NCBI GenBank assembly: GCA_913062815.1
Contig: CAJXWZ010000025.1
Location: 1-64,000 of the forward strand
DNA length: 64,000 nt
Direction of reading: 5' to 3'
Origin: an uncultured Colwellia sp.
Lineage (GTDB): Bacteria; Pseudomonadota; Gammaproteobacteria; Enterobacterales; Alteromonadaceae
A program made the position numbers and the translations under genes. The notes beneath the pieces are model-generated. The model was not told the origin of the DNA and made no database searches. It was given only the letters and a program-made list of their open reading frames with translations. The first letter of the stretch is position 1; every line of letters starts with the position of its first letter. Below, piece after piece: positions 18,344-26,834 of this stretch.

Positions 18344-18925
18344 TTGGCTGTAAATGTTCTAGAACATACGTTTAACAATAACACTAATGTTACTGACCCC
18401 TTGTTGCATGAATTGCAATTGGGCGAGCAGTTAAATGATTGTGTTCATCAGTCAAGGCGTGCAGATTTTTCTTTAATGCTAGCGATGCTTTGTGATGATG
18501 TTCGAGAACAGAGTCAATTTGTTTTACCACAAGCTTCTGCTATTGATGGCACGGCAACGGATGTTAAAGAGCAGACGACAAATACTTTAAGAACTTATTT
18601 TGATTTACCCTTAGAAGCCCCGTTGGCATTAGAGCATATCGAACAAATTCATCAATACAATCAAGCTAGTTTAATCGTTGATAATGATCTGCCAAACTTA
18701 CATTTAAGCAATGCCATTGCTCCTAAACCCTTAGCTTTTCGAAATGATAACAAGCATATAAACAGTAATGTCATAGGTAATACTTCCTTGGTTTGCCAAG
18801 CGAAATATGCTAAAAACCAGCTTGATGAATGTATTAACAAACCTTTGGATATGAAAGTTGATTCTTGGTTAAAAGCGGTTCAAACTTCAATCGTAAAAAC
18901 AAGTCTATTAAACGTTGCAGCTTAG
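18344..18925 (+). CDS. VC2046/SO_2500 family protein
   Basis: 193 residues starting at a TTG with AAGAAGAGA before it; no better ATG covers the conserved part. The stretch LGEQLNDCVHQSRRADFSLMLAMLCDDV at about 27-54 is the recognisable family segment of a conserved Alteromonadales/Vibrionales protein without known function. No signal peptide or transmembrane segment. It stands alone, convergent with the ychJ-like gene, leaving only five bases between the two stops. Confidence 0.65.
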   Translation: MAVNVLEHTFNNNTNVTDPLLHELQLGEQLNDCVHQSRRADFSLMLAMLCDDVREQSQFVLPQASAIDGTATDVKEQTTNTLRTYFDLPLEAPLALEHIEQIHQYNQASLIVDNDLPNLHLSNAIAPKPLAFRNDNKHINSNVIGNTSLVCQAKYAKNQLDECINKPLDMKVDSWLKAVQTSIVKTSLLNVAA

Positions 18926-18930
18926 GGCAT

Positions 18931-19467
18931 TTATTTACCACAGCACTGTTTAAATTTTTTACCTTTTTTTATTGTCCATGCGGTTGAAAATTTATTGCAC
19001 GGGCACAAGTCTTTACGTTTAACCTCTTCTTTTTCACAGTGCTCAATGATGTCACCATCTAAATATCGCCAATGAACAGCTTTATTCATATCAGTTTCTA
19101 GTATAAAACGTGATTTTTCTCTTAATTCGTATAAATATCCTTGGTTAACGTAAAAAGCTGAAAACTCAACAAATTGTTCAGCGTTATCCGTTGTCAATGC
19201 TACAGGTTCATTGGTACTGTGAATCTTAAGTGCAAGCCATTTACAGCTACTTCCCCATTCAGAAATTTCTTTTATTGTTTGAGAACTTTGACTATTTTTA
19301 GCATAAGTATCAAAAACATATTGAGCGTCACCCATAGCATAAGCACTAAAGCGAGAACGCATCAATTGCTCAGGTGTTTTTGGCAAAGTTACTAAAGTTA
19401 TAAAAGGTTGACAACATTGATGGAAATCTAATGCAGAGCCACAAAAGCAAGGAGAGTTAATTGACAT
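18931..19467 (-). CDS. ychJ: YchJ-like protein with SEC-C metal-binding motifs
   Basis: 178 residues. An N-terminal SEC-C motif (CFCGSALDFHQCC) and a C-terminal one (CPCNKF…KFKQCCGK) flank a central NTF2-like domain containing LMRSRFSAYAMGDAQY. SEC-C motifs bind zinc. YchJ proteins have no established function. Length is close to the family norm of about 150-180. Confidence 0.82.
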   Translation of the reverse strand: MSINSPCFCGSALDFHQCCQPFITLVTLPKTPEQLMRSRFSAYAMGDAQYVFDTYAKNSQSSQTIKEISEWGSSCKWLALKIHSTNEPVALTTDNAEQFVEFSAFYVNQGYLYELREKSRFILETDMNKAVHWRYLDGDIIEHCEKEEVKRKDLCPCNKFSTAWTIKKGKKFKQCCGK

Positions 19468-19747
19468 GACGTTTTGAGTTTAACAGAGGTTCGAGAGATG
19501 AATAATAACACATGCACGTTAAGCTGCGCGCCTAATTCTATTGAGAGCAATCGATAATAAATGTAATTATAAATTGGTTATGTCTCTGTACGCTTACATC
19601 AATAAAAGGAAAGTTAGGTAATCTAAAAAGTAAGTAATATACTCATAATACTGATTTTTTTAATCATTCAGCCATTTAATTTACTATAATTATACGACGA
19701 ATAACGCTTTGTATTGTAGTTTCAAGGCAAAACAAGGAGATTTTATC

Positions 19748-20992
19748 ATGACTATTAAAATGGTTAGCGTTCATACATTTATTTTTATTTGCATATTCAT
19801 GGCTTTGTTTAGTAGTGAAGTCCAGTCAGCACAAAAAGAATATTCAATTTATATTGATGCTGATTTTACTGGCGCTAAACAATCCAGCCACTCCATAAAG
19901 CAAGGAATAATCACCGCACTTGCTGAAGTGAACAATGAAGTTCAGAATTTTAAATTTAAACTCATTGATAAAAACCATCGAGCAAATTCGTTAAGGAGTA
20001 AAAAGAACCTTCAAGCATACCTTGAAGATGATAAAGCCCTATTAGTTTTTTCTGGCCTTCATTCACCTCCACTACTATCTAATAAAACGTTTATTAATAA
20101 TGAGAAAATATTGCTATTAGACCCTTGGGCAGCAGCAGGCCCTATCACTCGAGCGAAATCAAATGAGAATTGGATTTTTCGACTGTCAATAGATGATAGC
20201 AATGCTGGCACTTTTATTGTGAACAGGTCAATAAATGAAGGCTTTAAAAAAGCACATATTTTATTGGAAGATACCGGTTGGGGGAAATCTAATGAAAAAA
20301 CAATGAATTTAGCCTTAGCCGAGCATGGCTTAAAGCCTGTGGGTATCAGTTGGTTTAATTGGGGGCTTGGCGTAAATCAAGCTAAGTTAATTTTGCACAG
20401 CATTGCAGAGTCAGAAGCAGATGTTATATTTTTTGTTGGTAATGCTCCAGAAGGGAAAGTATTTTCAAAAGCCATGGTTGCCTTACCTGAATCATTAAAG
20501 ATACCTATTCGTAGTCACTGGGGTATCACAGGGGGAGATTTCAGTCAGGTGATCACAAAACAAGATAGAGCCATGCTTAATTTACAATTTATCCAAACTA
20601 ATTTTACTTTTTTAAACAAAAACTTGTCTAAATTTGAAACGTCAGTGCTCGAACTTGCAAAAGCTAATAATATCGGTATAAATGACAAATATGATATTAA
20701 AGCTCATACCGGTTTTGTGCACAGTTATGATTTAACCAAAATTTTAATTGCAGCAATAAATCAGGCGGGCTTAACGGGCAATAAGCAAGATGATAAAATT
20801 GCAATACACCAAGCTTTGACTAACTTGCGGGCACCTGTTCAAGGTTTGTTAAAAAATTATCAGCAACCATTCTCGATATATTCACAGAGTAATTTAAATG
20901 CGCATGAAGCATTAACAACTACAGACTATGCCATGGGGGCTTATGATATGGATGACAATGTAGTGCTAATAAATTCAATTAAGGAAGACTAA
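19748..20992 (+). CDS. Periplasmic binding protein (type 1, ABC receptor-like)
   Basis: 414 residues from the ATG at 19748, which has AAGGAG nine bases upstream. The signal peptide covers about residues 1-28, ending near VQSA. The remainder resembles branched-chain amino-acid type receptors (YSIYIDADFTGAKQSS, IKQGIITALAEVN, and AHTGFVHSYDLTKILIAAINQAG near the end). No ABC permease or ATPase is nearby. Instead a membrane histidine kinase begins five bases after the stop, so the protein probably presents a small ligand to that kinase. The ligand cannot be told. Confidence 0.8.
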   Translation: MTIKMVSVHTFIFICIFMALFSSEVQSAQKEYSIYIDADFTGAKQSSHSIKQGIITALAEVNNEVQNFKFKLIDKNHRANSLRSKKNLQAYLEDDKALLVFSGLHSPPLLSNKTFINNEKILLLDPWAAAGPITRAKSNENWIFRLSIDDSNAGTFIVNRSINEGFKKAHILLEDTGWGKSNEKTMNLALAEHGLKPVGISWFNWGLGVNQAKLILHSIAESEADVIFFVGNAPEGKVFSKAMVALPESLKIPIRSHWGITGGDFSQVITKQDRAMLNLQFIQTNFTFLNKNLSKFETSVLELAKANNIGINDKYDIKAHTGFVHSYDLTKILIAAINQAGLTGNKQDDKIAIHQALTNLRAPVQGLLKNYQQPFSIYSQSNLNAHEALTTTDYAMGAYDMDDNVVLINSIKED

Positions 20993-20997
20993 GCTTA

Positions 20998-22794
20998 GTG
21001 AAAAAGTCTATATCATTTGCTTTAGCGCGTTTTGTTTTTATTAGCTATCTAGGCTTAGCGATTATCACATCAATTCTGGTCATCAATTATGTATTGAACT
21101 CTACCAATAAAGAATATGACAAAGTGGTAAATAGGGAAATTAGCACTATCAGTCATAATTACAAAATATTTCTAGAAAGACACTTAATATTACTTTTTGA
21201 GCAAGCAAACAATCCACTTTTTGTACAAAGCTTAATGCAGCCAGAAGTAAACTTAGGCAAGGTTCGGGACTTTATGGCAGATTTGACCTTACTTGGGCAT
21301 AAATATAGTGAAACACTATTAGACTTTGAAGGTAACATTTTGCATTCAACTGAAAGTGCAGAAGTTATCGACTATAAAGCTTTCAAATGGACAAATGAAT
21401 TATTGAACAAGCAAAAGGGTGAGCACATTAGTGTACTTGAAGTCGGTAATAGTTATTATTGGGCTTTTGCGGTGCCCATTAGTTATAACAACAGTGTTGA
21501 AGGTATTTTGATTGCACACGTCCCTGTAGATAGTATTAATCAACAAGATGAAGGCGATAGACTCAAAGGTTTAATGATTGAAGTGATTAATAGTGGCAAG
21601 GTCTTAGCTGTTTTTGGAGAACATATTATAGGCCGACAGCATATTGAAAAATGGCAGAAAATAGGCGTGACCTTTAGGTTTACTGTCGATGAAAAAGTCA
21701 GAAATGAAGAGCTAACTCGTTTAGTACTGCAGCTAAGCGCAATAATATTAATAGCTATATCGGTGACGACATTTTTAACTTACCTGTTTGGTTATCGCTA
21801 TTTTGTAAAACCTATTCTGGCGTTATCCCAGGCAACAGATAAACTTGATAAGGGGGTTGAACACATAAATTTAACTGAAAACATCAAGATAAGAGAGCTC
21901 GCCGAGTTATTTAAAAAGTTTAATTTGATGACAGAGAAAGTTGCTAAAAGAGAGCAGTCATTAAAGAAAAGCTATAGTAAATTATCACAAGCCAATGAAG
22001 AATTAAAACAAAGTGAGTCGCAGTTAGTACAATCTGAGAAAATGGCAAGCATCGGTGTATTAGCCTCGGGCGTAGCACATGAAATTAATAATCCTATTGG
22101 TTTTATTAAAAGCAATTTAACGGTACTAAAAGAATACTTTGATGATATAGAAAGCTATTATGAAGACAGCCTATCAAACCTAAGTAATGAAACCCAAAAA
22201 ACTATCCAGCAAAGACTCGCAAAGAAGCATGATCTGGAATTTCTCTTTTCTGATATACCGCCTTTACTTGATAGTTGTATCGGTGGTGTGGAGCGTGTAA
22301 CAGAAATAGTGCAAAGCCTGAAAACATTTGCTCGTGTCGATTTACCTGAAAAATCTTTGACTGATATCAACGAAGGGCTTAATGCAACTTTAAACATGGT
22401 GTGGAATGAGCTCAAGTTTAATTGCAAAGTTCATCCTGACTTAATGCATTTACCACGAATAATGGCTTATCCAGGGAAATTGAACCAAGTATTTATGAAT
22501 TTATTGATTAATGCAGGTCAGTCTATTGAGGAAAATGGACAGATATATATTCGGAGCTTTTCCAAAGATGACAATATAATCATCGAAGTTGAAGATAACG
22601 GCTGTGGAATTTCACCTGAACAAATTTCTCAAATATTCACGCCTTTTTTTACAACTAAAGTCATTGGCGAGGGGACCGGTTTAGGTTTGTCTATTAGCCA
22701 CCAAATTATCGAGCAACATGGGGGTGAAATTAAAGTCACATCGACCTTAGGTAAGGGCAGTTGCTTTACTATTAGCTTACCCATAGAGGTTTAA
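20998..22794 (+). CDS. Membrane histidine kinase paired with the binding protein
   Basis: 598 residues from a GTG start with AAGGA upstream. Transmembrane helices at about 10-30 and 243-263 enclose a periplasmic sensor of about 210 residues (dCache/double-PAS-like size). A HAMP-like linker and a long coiled coil (about 315-350) lead to phospho-His361 in SGVAHEINNPIG. The HATPase domain carries NLLINAGQSI, DNGCGIS and GTGLGLSISHQII. There is no receiver domain, so it needs a separate response regulator, and none is in this operon. It may feed a regulator of the polysaccharide locus downstream. Confidence 0.85.
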   Translation: MKKSISFALARFVFISYLGLAIITSILVINYVLNSTNKEYDKVVNREISTISHNYKIFLERHLILLFEQANNPLFVQSLMQPEVNLGKVRDFMADLTLLGHKYSETLLDFEGNILHSTESAEVIDYKAFKWTNELLNKQKGEHISVLEVGNSYYWAFAVPISYNNSVEGILIAHVPVDSINQQDEGDRLKGLMIEVINSGKVLAVFGEHIIGRQHIEKWQKIGVTFRFTVDEKVRNEELTRLVLQLSAIILIAISVTTFLTYLFGYRYFVKPILALSQATDKLDKGVEHINLTENIKIRELAELFKKFNLMTEKVAKREQSLKKSYSKLSQANEELKQSESQLVQSEKMASIGVLASGVAHEINNPIGFIKSNLTVLKEYFDDIESYYEDSLSNLSNETQKTIQQRLAKKHDLEFLFSDIPPLLDSCIGGVERVTEIVQSLKTFARVDLPEKSLTDINEGLNATLNMVWNELKFNCKVHPDLMHLPRIMAYPGKLNQVFMNLLINAGQSIEENGQIYIRSFSKDDNIIIEVEDNGCGISPEQISQIFTPFFTTKVIGEGTGLGLSISHQIIEQHGGEIKVTSTLGKGSCFTISLPIEV

Positions 22795-22819
22795 AATATA
22801 AATGCTTCATGTCATTTTG

Positions 22820-22838
22820 TGATGGAAATAGACCATCA
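22820..22838 (+). terminator. Possible weak terminator
   Basis: TGATGG and CCATCA form a six-base stem shortly after the kinase gene, followed by TGTTTACTTTG. The stem is short and the T-run imperfect, so this is only a candidate end for the two-gene unit. Confidence 0.3.
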
Positions 22839-22965
22839 TGTTTACTTTGTCAATTTGATAAATCTATAGCATTTAAATTTGCAAATTAGGAGTGGTATCT
22901 CAGTTTCTAAGTCTATGCTTATATATCTTATTGATTTTTAATTGTAAAATGTCATTTGAATTCTT

Positions 22966-22981
22966 TGGTACAGATTATGCT
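22966..22981 (+). promoter_or_regulatory. Candidate sigma-54 promoter of the 89-residue gene
   Basis: TGGTACAGATTATGCT matches the -24/-12 consensus TGGCACG-N4-TTGC(A/T) with exact GG-N10-GC spacing. It lies 35 bases before the ATG at 23017. Confidence 0.6.
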
Positions 22982-23016
22982 CTTTCCAATTAGTAGATTG
23001 TTTTACGGAGCTAGTT

Positions 23017-23286
23017 ATGAATTCACAATTGAAGCAAGCAAATAAAATAGATATTGGCTGTACTGCCATTCAAATTTCTCATGCGTCTAATGTTCTAGGC
23101 CTCTTTCAAACAACATTGTCTAAATTGTCGGAAGCTTCAAACCTACCAATAAGAGTGGTGTGTGGTGATCAAGATAAGTACATCATCAGGCAGCAGTTAA
23201 AAGAAATGAATTGTCAATCTGAAGTATTCATGGATGAAGACCTATCTAATGAAGGACCTTCAATAGTTATAACTTTTCAATCCTGA
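23017..23286 (+). CDS. Small protein of unknown function in the sigma-54 regulon
   Basis: 89 residues, not recognised. The ATG has ACGGAG before it. The sequence suggests an alternating alpha/beta fold: strand IDIGCTAIQIS, helix NVLGLFQTTLSKLSEA, strand IRVVCG, helix KYIIRQQLKEM, then strands EVFMDED and SIVITFQS. There is no signal peptide or transmembrane segment, and three cysteines. It forms a unit by itself, between a sigma-54-type promoter and a strong terminator, next to secreted-protein genes with the same kind of promoter. A cytoplasmic regulatory or adaptor role in the biofilm programme is possible but not shown. Confidence 0.65.
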   Translation: MNSQLKQANKIDIGCTAIQISHASNVLGLFQTTLSKLSEASNLPIRVVCGDQDKYIIRQQLKEMNCQSEVFMDEDLSNEGPSIVITFQS

Positions 23287-23345
23287 ATATCAAACTATCC
23301 AATTTAGTTACTTATCTCCAAATTATTTATCCATTGTTCTTAATG

Positions 23346-23400
23346 CACTAACTAAAATGATTTCATTAAATGAAGTATTTTAGTTAGTGTATTCTTTTTT
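23346..23400 (+). terminator. Strong intrinsic terminator
   Basis: A 13-base perfect stem (CACTAACTAAAAT at 23346-23358 with its inverse at 23377-23389) encloses a loop that itself folds as TTCAT/ATGAA. It is followed by TATTCTTTTTT. It closes the 89-residue gene. Confidence 0.85.
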
Positions 23401-23431
23401 ATTATACTATCGATAAATTTTCGTTTTTTGA

Positions 23432-23447
23432 TTAGCAAAATGCAATT
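23432..23447 (+). promoter_or_regulatory. Candidate enhancer motif (GCA-N3-TGC)
   Basis: TTAGCAAAATGCAATT, about 53 bases upstream of the -24 element of the LruC gene promoter. The core GCAAAATGCAAT is identical to the one at 49084-49095, which lies at almost the same distance from another sigma-54-type promoter. Confidence 0.45.
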
Positions 23448-23496
23448 TTGATAAATATACGCTTTCTAAGTAGTTGTATTATATGTTTAAAATTAC

Positions 23497-23512
23497 TGGA
23501 ATACTCCTTGCA
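23497..23512 (+). promoter_or_regulatory. Candidate sigma-54 promoter of the LruC-protein gene
   Basis: TGGAATACTCCTTGCA has exact GG-N10-GC and the full TTGCA of the -12 box. It lies 34 bases upstream of the ATG, which has TAGGAG as ribosome binding site. Confidence 0.65.
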
Positions 23513-23546
23513 ATAGACTAGTTAATCTATTCGTAGGAGTAAATTT

Positions 23547-25640
23547 ATGTGTAATGTTAAAAGCTATCTCTACATGTTCTTTGTCGTTAGTTTGTTTTTT
23601 TCAAACCTTGGACGAGGTGCTCCATTTGAGTCTTGTCCTTCCAAAGCTTTTTTAATGCAACAGCAGGTTGCTCAGCTTTATGGTGTTAATTTAGTAACGG
23701 GTGATTATTCGTTGTTATCATCTGATTTAGGCACAAATGACAAAATAAATGCTATTGGGTTTAACTTTCATGATAATTACCTTTATGGATGGGGATATGA
23801 ATGGGGCACTATTGTCCGTATAGGCAACGACTATCAAGCTGAGCCTCTTCCCATTGACTCAAATCCAGGAATTAACTTCTTTGTTGGTGATATAGCGCTA
23901 CATGAAAATGCCTATTATTTTTATAAGAAAGGGTCAAGCTACGGGTTATATAAAGTATCCCTTGATGAGCAAAGTGGGGACTATTTAAATGCGATTAAAA
24001 TTATAGATGGCTCTTCTTTAAATATGACTATTTATGATTTTGCTTTCCACCCAAGTAACCAATATTTATATACGGTTGATAAGAATGGTCAGCTATTTCA
24101 AATAGATTCCTCAAACGGCAGTAAAACTTCCTTAGGAAATGTAGGACAGTCAGGAACTTTTGGAGCCGTTTATTTTGATGTAGATGGTAAGTTCTATATC
24201 AGTCGTAATAATGATGGCCATGTTTTTATTATAGATCCCCAAAAAACAAACCCAACCGCTGAGTTTTTTGCTTATGGCCCAAGTGCTACTCAAAACGATG
24301 GCGCACGTTGTGCTGTGGCACCTGTAATAGATGAATCAGTACCAGCAACTACCGATTTTGGTGATGCCCCCGATAGTTTTGGTACTACCCTTTATAGCAA
24401 CGGTGCTAGACATGGAAATAGCAATAACTATTTAGGCAATAGCATTTCATATGAACATACAGCAAAGGTTTATCCTGCAGTTGATCAGGATGATGGTTTA
24501 GTGTTTCTAACGCCTTTAATAGCAGGCTTAGATAGCTTACTGCAAGTTCAAGCTACCGGCAGTGGTTACTTGAGCATTTGGGGTGACTGGAATAGAGATG
24601 GTGTTTTTGCAACCAATGAAAAATTACTATCTGATAAATATATGTCAGATGCTACCGAAACATTTCTTGTTCAATCACCTTTTGATGCATTGAATGGTTT
24701 TACTTGGCTTCGGGCTAGATTTAGTTCCACACAAGGTATTGTTTCAAGTGGCGGGGTGTCAGATGGTGAAGTTGAAGATTATCGCATTCTAGTTACTAAT
24801 CCTAACAATAGTCAAATACAAGATACGCCATTTTATATTGCCTTTGAAGATCGTTGGCCTGAAAAAGGTGATTATGATATGAATGATGTGGTTATTGCGC
24901 AGAACTCCTCTATTTTATTAACTGAGAACTTTGAAGTAAAACAAATAGAGTTTACTGGGGAGTTAAAAGCTTTAGGTGCTGCTTATCATAGTGGCTTCGC
25001 AATACAGCTAGATAATGTATCGCCCAATAATGTTGATCCCGCACTGGTAAGGTTTGAAATTAATGGTGTTTTGCAAGAGGTATCTCCTATAGAAGAAGAT
25101 ACTGAATATTTAGTAATCAAGATATCAGAAGACCTAGAATCACATATAGTGCTAACACAAGCATGTGAATATTATAAAACAGAGCATAATTGTACTAATA
25201 GTTCACAAATGACCTTTAGTGTAACCGTGCCATTTATTTCACCGATTGCCATTAATGCCTTTCCTGAAGCGCCATATAATCCATTTATTTTCGCACAGCC
25301 TCATATGTATCATGGCGATAGTTTTTATCACCCAGGCAGAAGTTTGGAAATTCATCTTAAAAACAAAATGCCAACATCAAAAGCAGATTTAACAATGTTT
25401 GGTGTCGCAGATGATCGCTCTAATGTGAATACAAATGCCACTTATCAAACTGCATCTGGTTTGCCTTGGGCACTTGCAATTAACCCTGGTTCATCACAAG
25501 AATGGAAGCACCCTAAAGAAAGGGTTGATTTACTTCAAGCATACCCTGGCTTTAGCGATTTTGTTGAGACAAATGGTGGTACATCGTCGAGTTGGTTTTC
25601 TGAAATAAATTCAGTTACCAGTAAAACTTATAACTTCTAA
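23547..25640 (+). CDS. Secreted LruC-domain protein with GEVED domain
   Basis: 697 residues. A signal peptide covers about 1-25. Residues about 30-255 look like a beta-propeller-type repeat region (INAIGFNFHDNYLYGWG, YDFAFHPSNQYLYTVD). Residues about 270-420 are a GEVED domain (FGDAPDSFGT … WGDWNRDGVF … DGEVEDYRI). The C-terminal LruC domain starts with AFEDRWPEKGDYDMNDVV at about 431. No membrane anchor or sorting signal is seen at the end. LruC proteins are large extracellular proteins of little-known function. The sigma-54-type promoter and the neighbouring polysaccharide locus suggest a biofilm-matrix or surface protein. Confidence 0.85.
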   Translation: MCNVKSYLYMFFVVSLFFSNLGRGAPFESCPSKAFLMQQQVAQLYGVNLVTGDYSLLSSDLGTNDKINAIGFNFHDNYLYGWGYEWGTIVRIGNDYQAEPLPIDSNPGINFFVGDIALHENAYYFYKKGSSYGLYKVSLDEQSGDYLNAIKIIDGSSLNMTIYDFAFHPSNQYLYTVDKNGQLFQIDSSNGSKTSLGNVGQSGTFGAVYFDVDGKFYISRNNDGHVFIIDPQKTNPTAEFFAYGPSATQNDGARCAVAPVIDESVPATTDFGDAPDSFGTTLYSNGARHGNSNNYLGNSISYEHTAKVYPAVDQDDGLVFLTPLIAGLDSLLQVQATGSGYLSIWGDWNRDGVFATNEKLLSDKYMSDATETFLVQSPFDALNGFTWLRARFSSTQGIVSSGGVSDGEVEDYRILVTNPNNSQIQDTPFYIAFEDRWPEKGDYDMNDVVIAQNSSILLTENFEVKQIEFTGELKALGAAYHSGFAIQLDNVSPNNVDPALVRFEINGVLQEVSPIEEDTEYLVIKISEDLESHIVLTQACEYYKTEHNCTNSSQMTFSVTVPFISPIAINAFPEAPYNPFIFAQPHMYHGDSFYHPGRSLEIHLKNKMPTSKADLTMFGVADDRSNVNTNATYQTASGLPWALAINPGSSQEWKHPKERVDLLQAYPGFSDFVETNGGTSSSWFSEINSVTSKTYNF

Positions 25641-25650
25641 GGAGTAAGGT

Positions 25651-26124
25651 ATGAAATTACGATACAGAAACTTTCTGAATATACTATTTGTTTTAAATAT
25701 CATTAGTTGTGGGGGGGGAGGTGGAGGAGAAGAAAGTACAAAAACACCTGCACCAGCAGCACCGACAGTGCCTGAAGCAGAACAAACAACGAATGATCTT
25801 GTTAGTAATACTGCTTTTGATTTTAGTAGTGGTTTCGATTTGAGTTTGACTTTGGCTTCTATAGATGGAGCAACAAACCATTATTATGTAAATGTTTGCA
25901 GTGACTATGCCATAGAAAATGGCGTACAAGCTATTAATTACGAAAGTTGTAAGATAAGAACATCTTTCACTGCTAACGAGCAAGCATTTAAGATTTCTTT
26001 GAGCGTCGAAGAAACTAATCTCATCGCTCAAATATGGCCCATGGAAAATAATGCCAGCCCCATAAATCTATTCTGGGACCGAAATGCAGACGGTGATATA
26101 TGGGTGATTAGGGTAGATATTTAA
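25651..26124 (+). CDS. Lipoprotein with Gly-rich and Pro/Ala-rich linker
   Basis: 157 residues. The signal sequence ends in lipobox IISC with Cys20, followed by a run of six Gly and a linker rich in Thr, Pro and Ala. The mature domain (about 55-157) is beta-rich (FDLSLTLASIDGATNHYYVNVC … IWPMENNASPINLFWDRN) and contains two to three cysteines. Not a family I recognise. It starts ten bases after the LruC gene with AAGGAG upstream, so the two are surely co-expressed and may act together at the cell surface. Confidence 0.75.
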   Translation: MKLRYRNFLNILFVLNIISCGGGGGGEESTKTPAPAAPTVPEAEQTTNDLVSNTAFDFSSGFDLSLTLASIDGATNHYYVNVCSDYAIENGVQAINYESCKIRTSFTANEQAFKISLSVEETNLIAQIWPMENNASPINLFWDRNADGDIWVIRVDI

Positions 26125-26150
26125 CTCAAAAGTTATGAAAGGGAGCCTTT

Positions 26151-26168
26151 GTCTTTATTGTTAAAGAC
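26151..26168 (+). terminator. Possible terminator after the lipoprotein gene
   Basis: GTCTTTA and TAAAGAC form a seven-base stem with a four-base loop, followed by TTCCTTCTT. It is AT-rich and weak. Confidence 0.35.
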
Positions 26169-26224
26169 TTCCTTCTTAACAAAACTTTTCATCCCTCACA
26201 AATATTTTTTATCCCTATTCTTAT

Positions 26225-26240
26225 TTAGCAAATTGCAAAG
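26225..26240 (+). promoter_or_regulatory. Candidate enhancer motif (GCA-N3-TGC)
   Basis: TTAGCAAATTGCAAAG, core GCAAATTGC, about 88 bases upstream of the weak sigma-54-type promoter at 26325. It differs from the 23432 motif at one position within the first thirteen. Confidence 0.4.
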
Positions 26241-26324
26241 CATCCCGCAAAAAGCGTACCCATATAAAGATAGAATATCAATTGTAAATTGTATTTGTTT
26301 AGTATAAACATAGGCTTACTTAGT

Positions 26325-26340
26325 TGGCATGGCTATTGAT
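26325..26340 (+). promoter_or_regulatory. Weak sigma-54-like promoter of the wzz (sypO-type) operon
   Basis: TGGCATGGCTATTGAT has a nearly perfect -24 box, but the -12 dinucleotide is GA rather than GC. It is listed because of its position 40 bases before the ATG at 26381 and the motif upstream. Confidence 0.35.
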
Positions 26341-26380
26341 ATGTATAAGTTATGTTTTATATCATAGTGGTTGCAGCGTA

Positions 26381-26833
26381 ATGAAAAATTCTTTTAAATA
26401 CCCAATTTTCATTTGTTTTGTACTGTTTACTAGTGGTTGTGTTTCATCTGCATTACAGACAGCAATGCAAAAACTTGAACAGGATGCTTCCGCTAAAAGC
26501 CAAGTGAATAAAGAAGCATTACAAGTGATTCAATCACTACGCCTTCAACAGCAATTGGAAAGTAAAGCTACAGTCTTTTCATACCAACAATATCAGAGTC
26601 AATTATTACCTGCTGAGCAACTTCGCTTTAAAGCGCTAATGTTGCAACCAGGTAAGAAAGCTGTATTGCACGTTGCTCCTGCAACGGCGGCGACAAGTCT
26701 ACAAAAAATACTCCTTGCAACAAAGAGAGCCGATGAAATGTTAAAGCTTCTTTCGACTAGTCAGAGAAAAATCGTCATTAAATTTAACCCTAGCCAAGCC
26801 GTCGATACATTACTCATTGAGTTGGAGTCATAA
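26381..26833 (+). CDS. Small lipoprotein heading the sypO-type operon
   Basis: 150 residues from the ATG at 26381; an upstream start at 26324 would overlap the promoter. The signal ends in lipobox TSGC with Cys20. The mature part is helical and Gln-rich (ALQTAMQKLEQDAS, LQVIQSLRLQQQLESK) and then contains KIVIKFNPSQAVDTLLIELES, ending two bases before the next gene. I do not recognise the family. The helical region may contact the co-polymerase or exporter; that is an inference from operon position only. Confidence 0.7.
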   Translation: MKNSFKYPIFICFVLFTSGCVSSALQTAMQKLEQDASAKSQVNKEALQVIQSLRLQQQLESKATVFSYQQYQSQLLPAEQLRFKALMLQPGKKAVLHVAPATAATSLQKILLATKRADEMLKLLSTSQRKIVIKFNPSQAVDTLLIELES

Positions 26834-26834
26834 C

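Noticed and set aside
20998-22794. The kinase as an RscS orthologue
   Set aside because: It lacks the receiver and HPt domains of hybrid kinases such as RscS; only a functional analogy can be suggested.
26324-26380. Upstream start for the small lipoprotein gene (adding 19 residues)
   Set aside because: The longer form would hide the lipoprotein signal behind a second hydrophobic segment and would overlap the promoter match; the ATG at 26381 gives a standard lipobox.
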